From the NCBI RefSeq assembly GCF_016773205.1, contig NZ_JAETWB010000002.1:124001-188000 (forward strand): 64,000 nucleotides of DNA, given 5' to 3'. Of the stretch, positions 40,926 to 48,433 are shown in pieces. Position 1 is the first letter of the stretch. Each line of letters begins with the position of its first letter. The notes below the pieces were generated by a model. That model searched no databases, was not told the origin of the DNA, and saw only the letters and a program-made list of their open reading frames with translations. The position numbers and the translations under genes were made by a program. The DNA is from Belnapia arida (GTDB lineage: Bacteria; Pseudomonadota; Alphaproteobacteria; Acetobacterales; Acetobacteraceae).

Positions 40926-41647
40926 TGCCGCGCCGCGCCCTCGTCACCGGCGGGGCCAGCCCGCTCGGCGCCGCCATCTCCCGCGCCCTGGCGGCCGAGG
41001 GGCACGAGGTGCTGATCCACGCCCATGCCGGCATCGGCCGCGCCGAGGCGCTGGCGGCGGAGCTGCGCGCCGGGGGCCGCCGGGCGCACGCCTTCGCCGC
41101 CGACCTCACCGACATGCCGGCCACCGCCGCGGCGATCGAGGCGCTGCTGGAGGGCGGCCCCGTCCAGATCCTCGTCCACAATGCCGGCACGCATGACGAC
41201 GCGCCGCTGGCCGGGATGACCGAGGCGCAGTGGCGCAGCGTCGTCGATGTTTCGCTGAACGGCTTCTACGCCGTGCTCCGCCCGCTGATCCTGCCGATGA
41301 TCGGCACGCGCTGGGGGCGCATCCTGGCCATCTCCTCGATTAGCGGGATCATGGGCAATCGCGGCCAAGCAAACTACGCCGCCGCCAAGGCCGGGCTGAT
41401 CGGGGCGGTGAAGACGCTCTCGCTCGAATATGCCTCGCGTGGCGTCACGGCCAATGCGGTGGCGCCCGGCATCATCGAGAGCCCGGCGGTCGCGGCGGCC
41501 ATGCCGCGCGAGCGCATCGCCCAGATCGTGCCGGCGAAGCGCGCCGGGCGGCCGGAGGAGGTAGCGGATCTCGTCGCCTTCCTCGCCTCGGAGCGGGCCG
41601 GCTACATCACCGGCCAGGCGATCGCCATCTCGGGCGGGCTCGGCTAG
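40925..41647 (+). CDS. 3-ketoacyl-ACP reductase (FabG/ApeQ-like)
   Basis: A 240-residue SDR of the FabG type. The NADPH-binding loop is VTGGASPLGAAIS, then VHNAGTHDD (NNAG position) and catalytic Ser138, Tyr151 and Lys155 in the ISSISG and NYAAAKAG motifs, at the same residue numbers as E. coli FabG. VAPGIIESP follows. It reduces the 3-ketoacyl-ACP formed by the KS/CLF pair. It is the last gene of the plus-strand polyene operon. Where many clusters have a second ketosynthase next, a 170-bp gap and a bactofilin gene follow. TTCTT/AAGAA just downstream is a weak, AT-rich hairpin. Confidence 0.9.
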   Translation: MPRRALVTGGASPLGAAISRALAAEGHEVLIHAHAGIGRAEALAAELRAGGRRAHAFAADLTDMPATAAAIEALLEGGPVQILVHNAGTHDDAPLAGMTEAQWRSVVDVSLNGFYAVLRPLILPMIGTRWGRILAISSISGIMGNRGQANYAAAKAGLIGAVKTLSLEYASRGVTANAVAPGIIESPAVAAAMPRERIAQIVPAKRAGRPEEVADLVAFLASERAGYITGQAIAISGGLG

Positions 41648-41817
41648 CGGCTTTTTGTTCTTATAAAGAAACCAAAGACGGTGTTGCGCGAGCCTGCCAT
41701 GGTGGGTGCGTCTGCGGCGCAACGCCCGGGCGGAGGTCACGCCGCGCCGGTGATTTCAGTGGACAGCGACGCTCTCGATTTGTTGTTGTTATATATGCTC
41801 AGGAAGGGAAAACCCCT

Positions 41818-42360
41818 GTGTCGCTTGGCATTCTGAACCGCAACAAGGATGGCAGCTCCATGCCCGAGCCGGCGGCGACGCCGCGCGAGGCGGATACGGG
41901 CGTTCCCGTCTTCCGCCCAGCCGGCAACAGGCCGCCGAACGCCTCCGTCCACCCCGATTCAGCCACGCCCGCCCTCGTGCCAGAGCCGATCGACCTGCGC
42001 ACCCTCGTGGTCGGCCGCGGCATCCGCCTGAAGGGCACCGTGGCTGATGCGGAGCGCCTGGTGGTCGAGGGCACGGTGGATGCGACGATGGAGGCGACCG
42101 AGCTGATGGTCACCTCCGGCGGCACCTTCCGTGGCGAGATCACCGTCGATGTCGCGCATGTTGCCGGGCGGTTCGAGGGCTCGATCACCGCGCGCAAGCG
42201 CCTTGTCATCCGCGAGACCGGCATCGTCACCGGCACCGCGCGCTGCCACCGCCTCTCGGTCGAGGAGGGCGGGCAGCTCACGGCGCAGATGGAGATGCTG
42301 GGCGAGGCGCCGGCCAGGCGCGCCTTCCATCCGGATCCGCCGGTCGAGGCCGGCGACTGA
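41818..42360 (+). CDS. Bactofilin (polymer-forming cytoskeletal protein)
   Basis: A 180-residue protein with the right-handed beta-helix domain of bactofilins, which polymerise without nucleotides and scaffold cell-envelope enzymes. The core runs from about residue 58 to 165 (LRTLVVGRGIRLKGTV, ERLVVEGTV, GTFRGEITVDVAHVAGRFEGSITARKRLVI, GTARCHRLSVEEGGQL), flanked by a Pro-rich disordered N terminus and a short tail. The GTG at 41818 is chosen because AGGAAGGG lies at good distance; ATG 41860 is the alternative. The AT-rich sequence upstream (TATATA at 41790-41795) may be its promoter. Confidence 0.9.
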   Translation: MSLGILNRNKDGSSMPEPAATPREADTGVPVFRPAGNRPPNASVHPDSATPALVPEPIDLRTLVVGRGIRLKGTVADAERLVVEGTVDATMEATELMVTSGGTFRGEITVDVAHVAGRFEGSITARKRLVIRETGIVTGTARCHRLSVEEGGQLTAQMEMLGEAPARRAFHPDPPVEAGD

Positions 42361-42511
42361 CCCATCCTGGCCGGACCTTCCCCGGCCCCTTGCCTCGGCA
42401 GGGCGGGCCTCCCTGCGCCCTGCCCCGCATCGCCGGGCCGGCGCGCGGCCGCCCGGCGCGTTCGAGCCTTCGGTCATCGCCCCGCCTTTTTTGCTGCGAC
42501 AAGAGCTTCGG

Positions 42512-43351
42512 ATGACCACCACGGGCAAGATGATGCATATCGCCGCCTGGGGCGTGACGGTGCTGGCCGGCCTCTTCGTCCCGGCGGCCGGCTTCGTGCT
42601 GATGCGGCTGCAGGGGCCGGAGGCCTTCCTCGCCCTGCCGCCGCTGCACCTCTCGGTCATGCTGGCCGCGCTCTTCCTGCCGCCCTGCCTGCTGATGCTG
42701 ATCTTCACCTGGCTCACGCAGCGGATCGAGCTCGGCACGCTGACCGAGAACCTGCTGCGCCAGACCACCCTCTTCTGCAACCAGCGCGCCCTTTCCGAGA
42801 CGCTTGTGGAGGAGGTGCGGGCGCAGTCGGCGCTGATGCAGGAGCAGCTCCGCACCGCCGCGGCCGACCGGGTGACGGAGCGGCGGACGACGCAGCTGTT
42901 GTTCCAGGAGACGCAGCTGCTGCGCCTCACCGCCGAATGGAGTCTCGTCGTCGGCGAGCTGGGCGGCATCCTCGTCGCCATGTGGCGGCTGATCCATGGC
43001 TGGACCGAGCCGGGGGCGGAGGCGCGCTACTCCTCGCTGCCGCCGCCCGAGGAGTTGCCGCTGCACATCCTCCGCATCCTGCCGGTGACACCGAAGGAGA
43101 TGGCGAAGTACGACATCGACGAGCGCTTCATCCGCCAGGCGGCGCGCTACCGTGCGGTGTTCCAGGCCTTTGTCGATCAGGTGCCGGAGAGCGGACGGAT
43201 GTCGCGCACCGCCTTCCGCCAGCTCGTCTACGGCCAACTCGATGCCCGGCTCGCCCTGCTGCCGCGGCCGAACCACGGCGAGATCATCGAGCCGGAGACG
43301 CTGGCGGCGGAGCCCTACCCGGAGCGGGACAGCCTGATCGACCGGGCCTAG
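42512..43351 (+). CDS. Unknown membrane protein with two TM helices and a coiled-coil
   Basis: A 279-residue protein that I do not recognise. Two hydrophobic helices lie near residues 9-31 (IAAWGVTVLAGLFVPAAGFVL) and 48-70 (LSVMLAALFLPPCLLMLIF). A charged helical region of about 70 residues follows and is probably a coiled-coil (ENLLRQTTLFCNQRALSETLVEEV, ALMQEQLRTAAADRVTERR). The C-terminal domain contains DERFIRQAARYRAVFQAFVDQVPES. The ATG at 42512 has only a weak ribosome-binding site. The 151-bp gap before it holds nothing clear. It follows the bactofilin gene in the same direction and could be a membrane partner for it. The end overlaps a convergent lipoprotein gene by 4 bp. Confidence 0.7.
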   Translation: MTTTGKMMHIAAWGVTVLAGLFVPAAGFVLMRLQGPEAFLALPPLHLSVMLAALFLPPCLLMLIFTWLTQRIELGTLTENLLRQTTLFCNQRALSETLVEEVRAQSALMQEQLRTAAADRVTERRTTQLLFQETQLLRLTAEWSLVVGELGGILVAMWRLIHGWTEPGAEARYSSLPPPEELPLHILRILPVTPKEMAKYDIDERFIRQAARYRAVFQAFVDQVPESGRMSRTAFRQLVYGQLDARLALLPRPNHGEIIEPETLAAEPYPERDSLIDRA

Positions 43352-43725
43352 CTCTGCGCGCCGGACTGCACGACGATGGCGTTCTGCAGGTTGCGCACCC
43401 AGTTGTTGTAGTTCCGGTGGATGGTGCCGCCATTGTAGTCGAGATTGGTGCTGGTGACGTAGCGGATGCTGAAGCGCCGCGTGTCGTAGGGAATGTCGAC
43501 CACTGCCTGGTGGCTGCGGACGTTGAGCGTGCCGCGCATCAGGCCAGGCCCCTGCTCCTGCATCACCCAGCCTAGCCCGGCGCCGGCCCGCCTGATTTCC
43601 GCGGTGCGTTGCGAAAGCGTCCCGCGGCCGACGAACTCGCCGCTGCCTTCCTGAAGCGGCGCCGGGCGCGCGCAGGCGGCGAGGGCGAGGATGGCGCCGA
43701 AGGCCATCAGGCGACGCTGGATCAT
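43348..43725 (-). CDS. Small lipoprotein, unknown function
   Basis: A 125-residue predicted lipoprotein. The signal is MIQRRLMAFGAILALAAC with lipobox L-A-A-C (Cys18). The mature part is a small, likely beta-rich domain (GRGTLSQRTAEIRRAGAGLGWVM, TRRFSIRYVTSTNLDYNGGTIHRNYNNWVRNLQNAI). Its repeated aromatic/asparagine strands resemble small outer-membrane lipoproteins of unknown role. GGAGA lies upstream of ATG 43725. It is convergent with the two-TM protein. Confidence 0.72.
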   Translation of the reverse strand: MIQRRLMAFGAILALAACARPAPLQEGSGEFVGRGTLSQRTAEIRRAGAGLGWVMQEQGPGLMRGTLNVRSHQAVVDIPYDTRRFSIRYVTSTNLDYNGGTIHRNYNNWVRNLQNAIVVQSGAQS

Positions 43726-43844
43726 GAAAGGCTGTCTCCTGTGTTTCCTACCGTTACAGGAGGCTAGCGCAACCGCGGCGGCCTTGCCACCGGGCGGGGC
43801 GCGCCATATCCCAATTGCCGTTGCCGAACGGAGCTGCCGAACCG

Positions 43845-44045
43845 ATGTCCGCCCCTCTCCGCACGCTGCTCGCGCTCTGCCTGATCGGCATGGCCGCCTG
43901 CCAGAGCCGCCAGCCGGCGACGCGGGCCGGCGAGGCGATCGACCGTGCTGGCAGCCAGACCGGCCAGGCCCTCGGCCGCGCCGCGAATTCCACCGGCAAT
44001 GCACTGGGGCGGGCCGGCAACTGGATGCAGCGGCGCACGGAGTGA
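43845..44045 (+). CDS. Very small lipoprotein (66 aa) with short internal repeats
   Basis: From ATG 43845 the product has a lipoprotein signal (LRTLLALCLIGMAAC, lipobox M-A-A-C). The mature peptide is about 45 residues in which a pattern of A-G/Q-A-I/L-G/D-R-A-x-x-S/N repeats (EAIDRAGSQTGQALGRAANSTGNALGRAG), probably one amphipathic helix with 11-residue periodicity. It resembles entericidin-like or small envelope lipoproteins, but no family is assigned. Its stop overlaps the GTG of the lipoprotein hydrolase gene by 3 bases, so the two are translated together. Confidence 0.65.
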   Translation: MSAPLRTLLALCLIGMAACQSRQPATRAGEAIDRAGSQTGQALGRAANSTGNALGRAGNWMQRRTE

Positions 44046-45031
44046 GCCTCTCCCGCCGGCTCTGCCTGCTTGGGCTGCTCGGGGCCGCAGGCTGCACGCC
44101 GGTCGTCATGCCGGCCGGCCTTGCCGAGCGCAACCCCGCCATGGCCGACAAGGCCTTCGTCACCGCCGATGGCGCGCGGCTGCCTTATGTCTCCTGGCTG
44201 CCGGAAGGCCGGCCGCGGGCGATCCTCCTCGCCCTGCACGGCTTCGGCGACTACTCCTTCAACTTCTTCGAGATCCCGGCACCGCTCTTCACCGGGCTCG
44301 GCATCGGCGTCTTTGCCTACGACCAGCGCGGCTTCGGCGCCGGGCCGCATCGCGGCTACTGGCCGGGGACGACGACGCTGACGGCCGATGCCGCCGCCGT
44401 GGCCCGGCTGCTGGCGGCGCGCTATCCCGGCGTGCCGGTCTTCCTCGCCGGCGAGAGCATGGGCGCGGCCGTCGCGCTGGTGACGATGGCCGCCGCCGAT
44501 CCGCCCCCGGTCGCCGGGCTGGTCCTGCTGGCGCCCGGCGTGCGCGGCCGGGCCTCCATGGGCGAGTTCGCGCGGAGGACGCTCGAGATCGCGGCGCATG
44601 CCATCCCCGCCGTCGGCTTCAGCGGCTCCGCCCCCGGTTTCTCGCCCACCAACAACGAGGAGGCCATGCGCCGCTGGGGGCGCGACCCGCTGACGCTCCG
44701 CACCTTCCGGGTCGATCTCGTCTATGGGCTCGTCGATCTGATGGACCGCGCGCTGGAGGCGGCGCCGCGCCTCCGCACGCCGGCGCTGCTGCTCTATGGC
44801 GGCGAGGACCGCATCGTGTCCGAAAGCCCGGTGCGGCGGCTGCTTGCTGCCTTTGGTCAGGAGGCGCCGGTCCGCCTCGGCTTCTATCCGAAGGGGCATC
44901 ACCTGCTGCTGCGCGACAATGATCGCGCCGTGGTCGCCCACGACATCGCCGCCTGGATGGAGGCGCCGGCCGAGCCCCTGCCTTCCGGCGCAGAGGCCGC
45001 GGGCCGCGCCTGGCTGGCGAAGGCTGGCTGA
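44042..45031 (+). CDS. Alpha/beta hydrolase (monoacylglycerol lipase-like) with lipoprotein signal
   Basis: A 329-residue hydrolase starting at GTG 44042. The N terminus is a lipoprotein signal (RRLCLLGLLGAAGC, lipobox Cys18), so it is expected to be membrane-anchored facing the periplasm. The catalytic domain of the serine hydrolase/lysophospholipase type has LLALHGFGDYSFNF (oxyanion loop), YDQRGFGAG, the nucleophile elbow AGESMGAAVAL (Ser139), LLYGGEDRIV (Asp region) and PKGHHLLLRD (catalytic His). Likely substrates are lysophospholipids or monoacylglycerols. Its stop is immediately followed by the stop of the convergent flavoprotein gene, with no bases between. Confidence 0.85.
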   Translation: MSLSRRLCLLGLLGAAGCTPVVMPAGLAERNPAMADKAFVTADGARLPYVSWLPEGRPRAILLALHGFGDYSFNFFEIPAPLFTGLGIGVFAYDQRGFGAGPHRGYWPGTTTLTADAAAVARLLAARYPGVPVFLAGESMGAAVALVTMAAADPPPVAGLVLLAPGVRGRASMGEFARRTLEIAAHAIPAVGFSGSAPGFSPTNNEEAMRRWGRDPLTLRTFRVDLVYGLVDLMDRALEAAPRLRTPALLLYGGEDRIVSESPVRRLLAAFGQEAPVRLGFYPKGHHLLLRDNDRAVVAHDIAAWMEAPAEPLPSGAEAAGRAWLAKAG

Positions 45032-46333
45032 CTACTCCGCCGGGGCGAGGGCGGGCGGCGGGCCTTCCTCCGCCATCTTCGGCCCGAGCCCCACGCGGTG
45101 CAGGGCCGAGAGGGTATGGTAGACCGCCTTGAAGCTCAGGATCGGCACCGCCGCGCGCCAGGAGCCGCGCAGGTTGCCGGCCAGCATGTTGATGATGCCG
45201 TCGCGCATCCAGAGCGTGTTCTTCGGCGCCATGAAGAGCGAGCGCATCACCGGGTCGTTCACCCGGTAGATCAGCCAGGAGATGCGGTCCATCGCCCGCG
45301 CCAGCTCGCGGTTGGTGCGATCCGCCAGGCGCTGGCCACGCACCGGGTCGTCAAGCCAGCAATGCGCCGCCTTCGCGCCGAGCTCGCCGGCGGTCATCGC
45401 CATCAGCACGCCGGTCGAGAACATCGGGTCGACGAAGCCATAGGCGTCGCCGACCATCAGGTAGCCCTGGCCGTTCCCCTGCCGTGCCCGGTAGCTGTAG
45501 TTCGCGGTGGCGTAGATCTCGGAGGCGATCTCGGCATTGCGCATCCGTGCCGCGACCGTCGGGCTGGAGGCGATGCGTTGCAGGAAGAGGTCCTGCGCGC
45601 TGCCCTTACGCCCCTTCCAGGCCGCCTGGTTGCCGACGAAGCCGACGCTCATGACGTCGCCCGGCAGCGGGATCAGCCAGAACCAGCCATCCTCGGCGAG
45701 GTGGATGCTGATATAGCCGTCCAGCTCGCCGTCGCGCCGCTCCACGTTGCGGAAATGCGCGTAGCTGGCGGCGGTGTTGTTGTACTTGTTGCTGGTCTTC
45801 ACCTTCAGCCGGCCGGCGAGGAAGGTGTCGCGGCCCGAGGCGTCCAGCAGGTAGCGCGGGCGGAAGGTGAGCGTCTCGCCCTCCGGCCCCTCGGCCGTCA
45901 CCGTCGCCCGCTCGCCAGGGGCGGCGAATTGAATGTCGGTGACGCGCGTCCGCTCCATCGTGGTGGCGCCAAGCCGGCCGGCATTGGCGAAGAGCAGCCG
46001 GTCGAATTCGGAGCGCCGCACCTGCCAGGCATGGGTCCGCTCACGGTCGAGCGCCAGGGCGAAGGGGAAGGCGCAGCTCCGCCCCGTGCGGTCGGAGACG
46101 AATTCAGCGCCAGGCTTGTGCACGCCGATTCCGCGCACCGCCTCCAGCACGCCGAGGCGCTCGAGGATGTCGAGATTCCGCGGCAGCAGGCTCTCGCCGA
46201 TATGGAAGCGGGGGTGGCTCTCCTTCTCGACCAGCGTCACCTGCCGGCCTTGCCGGGCGAGAAGCGCGGCGGCGGTGGAGCCGGCGGGGCCGCCGCCGAT
46301 CACGAGGACATCGGGCTCGAGAGTGTTCTGCAT
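45032..46333 (-). CDS. Flavin-dependent halogenase-like FAD monooxygenase
   Basis: A 433-residue flavoprotein. The FAD motif is VIGGGPAGSTAA (residues 11-22), then HPRFHIGESLLP (39-51), typical of the tryptophan/phenol halogenase-like family. Lys73 in VHKPGAEF lies where many flavin halogenases have the catalytic lysine. The halogenase motif WxWxIP is present as W217-F-W219-L-I-P222, and VDPMFSTGV matches the F-x-x-P-x-x-S-x-x-G motif. These features favour a halogenase or close relative, but hydroxylases and reductases in the same superfamily share several of them, and a partner flavin reductase is not seen. ATG 46333 is preferred to ATG 46369. Brominated aryl polyenes (xanthomonadins) are known, so proximity to the polyene cluster is suggestive. 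Confidence 0.8.
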   Translation of the reverse strand: MQNTLEPDVLVIGGGPAGSTAAALLARQGRQVTLVEKESHPRFHIGESLLPRNLDILERLGVLEAVRGIGVHKPGAEFVSDRTGRSCAFPFALALDRERTHAWQVRRSEFDRLLFANAGRLGATTMERTRVTDIQFAAPGERATVTAEGPEGETLTFRPRYLLDASGRDTFLAGRLKVKTSNKYNNTAASYAHFRNVERRDGELDGYISIHLAEDGWFWLIPLPGDVMSVGFVGNQAAWKGRKGSAQDLFLQRIASSPTVAARMRNAEIASEIYATANYSYRARQGNGQGYLMVGDAYGFVDPMFSTGVLMAMTAGELGAKAAHCWLDDPVRGQRLADRTNRELARAMDRISWLIYRVNDPVMRSLFMAPKNTLWMRDGIINMLAGNLRGSWRAAVPILSFKAVYHTLSALHRVGLGPKMAEEGPPPALAPAE

Positions 46334-46381
46334 GCGGCGAGATTTCCAAAACCGGATGGCCAGCGTCAAGCCGCCCGGCGA

Positions 46382-48433
46382 TCATGCCGTCTCGGCCGGC
46401 ACCTTCAGCGCCTCGGCCAGCCGATGGGCGAGGCCGAGCCACATCGCCTCCTGGGCCGCCGCCTCTGGCGATTCCCGCACCGCCCGGGCCACAGCCTCGG
46501 GCAGCAGCCGCACCAGCGCGGCCAACATGTGGCGGTCGCGCTGGTGCGGCAGGCGGTCGAGCAGGTCACCGGCGAGGTCCGCCTCCCGCACCAGCAGGTA
46601 GGGCCCCCAGCCATCCCCCTCCGTCCCCGGCCAAATGGAAAAGAGGTTCGGCCAGCCCTCGCGCCTGCGGAATTCCAGCACCGGCCCTCCGCCCCGCTGT
46701 GCCAGCTTGAAGCGCAGCAGCGGCCAGGCCCAAGGGCCGTCGCCCACCTCCTCCAGCCAGATGTCGAGGTGGCGGTAGCCGCCATCCGGTGTGACGAAAT
46801 ACTCCTGCAGCCGGACGAGCGCGGCATGCGGCCCGGCCATCGTCATCATAGGGCTGGCCGGGACGGCGATGGCGGGAGGGCTGGCCGGGACGGGCGCGGC
46901 CCGCACCGGCTCCGCCGGCGGTGGGGCCGGAAGGGGGTTCACCGGCTCCGGCCGCGCCGTGGCGCCAAGACCGCGGAGGCCGACCAGCTCGGACCACTCC
47001 ACCCGCAGCGGCGCCGCCGGCGGCTTGCCGGCATGGCGCAGCACCAGCACCACCGCCACATTGCGCGGCCCCTCGGGCGGCAGGGCGAGGGGCAGCAGCA
47101 GCGGCCCACCCTCCGGCGGCGGTCGGCGCCAGCCGCTCCAGCGCGCCTCCGGCGCATCCAGCACCAGATCGGATTCGAGCGCCAGCGGCACTCCCTCGGG
47201 CTGGAGCCAGAGGGCGGCCTCCAGCTGCCCGGCATCGCCGCGGGCGACCGCGACCTCCGCCTGCAGCAGGTCGAGCCCGTTCACCGGCACCAGCGGCAGG
47301 GTGATGGCCAGCCGCCGGCCTGCCCCGAAGCTCGCCAGCAGCCGCGGCGCCTCGCTGCCGAGCGCCACCCACTCCACCTGTCCGGCCGGGAAGCGTGCCG
47401 CCTCCCAGATCTGGGCCGGCAGCCGCATCGGCACGCCGGGCCAGCCGAGTTCGAGGCCGATCGCCTCGGCGTCCCAGTGCGGCGGCACGGTGAAGCGCCG
47501 GCCGAAGGGCGCGGTCCAGAGCCGCAGCGCAAGGCTGCGCTCCGGCACCCGCCCGCCCCGCACTGCCAGCGCCCGCTCCGGCGCCGTCACCCCGGCCCCG
47601 AGGGAGAGGGCGAAGCCGTCGCCCGCCTCGAGCTCCACCGCGATGTCGAGGCCGGCCGTCTCCCGCACCGGGCCGAGCGGGCTCGGCAGGTCGAGCACCA
47701 GCCAGCCCGGTTGCAGCGCCTCGCCCGGAACCAGCCAGGCGCCATGTACCCGCCCGCTCTCCGCCCCGTAGAGCCGCAGTCGAAGCAGCGCGGCCGGGCC
47801 GACATGCGCCTCCTGCACATGCAGCGCGAGGCTCGCCACGCCCTCCAGGTTCAAGCCGAGCACCTGCGCGGCCGCGAGCCGGCCTTCCGCGGCCGGCACC
47901 GCTTCGCCGGCCGGCGCGGGTTCCAGCGCCAGCACCTGACTGAGCGCCGCCGGCGGGCTCTGGCGGCTGCCATGCCGGATCAGCGAGACGATGGCCTCGC
48001 GGCTCTCCTCCGCCTCCTGCCGCGCGGCGGCGAGGGCGCGGTGCAGCACGGCGGTTGCCGCGGCCTGGCGGGCCAGGGAGGCGAGGGCGAGGCGGGTCAG
48101 TTCCGGCAGCGCCGCCGCGGGTTCCGCCGCCTCGATCACCGGCGGCAGCTCCGGCGCGGCGGCGGACCACCAGGCAAGCAGCGGCGCGGCCGCCCCGGCC
48201 TTGGGCGCCAGCACGGCGAGCACCTGCGTCGGCGGCACCGGGACCGGCCGCGTCGCCGCCTCCGCCGCCGCGCCGGGGCGATGCAGGCGAAGGCTGCCGC
48301 CATGCATCGTCACCTGCCAGGCGGAAAGGCCGGGCTGGGCGAGGAGGGCGAGCGCCACCCCGTCCAGCGCCAGCAGCGTCGGGCTGCCGTCATAGAGTTC
48401 GGCGAGATCGGCCGGCGCAATCAGCACGGTCAT
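46382..48433 (-). CDS. Large soluble protein of unknown function, 683 aa
   Basis: I do not recognise this protein. It is Ala/Leu/Pro-rich with no signal peptide or TM helix. The N-terminal 60 residues are MTVLIAPADLAELYDG-like, then a helical section (ALASLARQAAATAVLHRALAAARQEAEESREAIVSL). Two or three beta-sandwich-like repeats follow, each with a G-W-L-V/R-L-D-L pattern. After a Pro/Ala linker (about 540-570) comes a distinct C-terminal domain with YFVTPDGGYRHLDIWLEEV, RRREGWPNLFSIWPG and LPHQRDRHMLAALVRLLP. The start overlaps the GT2-GT4 gene stop (ATGA), so they are co-translated. This implies a role in the same glycan pathway, perhaps a sugar- or product-binding accessory protein. Confidence 0.72.
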   Translation of the reverse strand: MTVLIAPADLAELYDGSPTLLALDGVALALLAQPGLSAWQVTMHGGSLRLHRPGAAAEAATRPVPVPPTQVLAVLAPKAGAAAPLLAWWSAAAPELPPVIEAAEPAAALPELTRLALASLARQAAATAVLHRALAAARQEAEESREAIVSLIRHGSRQSPPAALSQVLALEPAPAGEAVPAAEGRLAAAQVLGLNLEGVASLALHVQEAHVGPAALLRLRLYGAESGRVHGAWLVPGEALQPGWLVLDLPSPLGPVRETAGLDIAVELEAGDGFALSLGAGVTAPERALAVRGGRVPERSLALRLWTAPFGRRFTVPPHWDAEAIGLELGWPGVPMRLPAQIWEAARFPAGQVEWVALGSEAPRLLASFGAGRRLAITLPLVPVNGLDLLQAEVAVARGDAGQLEAALWLQPEGVPLALESDLVLDAPEARWSGWRRPPPEGGPLLLPLALPPEGPRNVAVVLVLRHAGKPPAAPLRVEWSELVGLRGLGATARPEPVNPLPAPPPAEPVRAAPVPASPPAIAVPASPMMTMAGPHAALVRLQEYFVTPDGGYRHLDIWLEEVGDGPWAWPLLRFKLAQRGGGPVLEFRRREGWPNLFSIWPGTEGDGWGPYLLVREADLAGDLLDRLPHQRDRHMLAALVRLLPEAVARAVRESPEAAAQEAMWLGLAHRLAEALKVPAETA

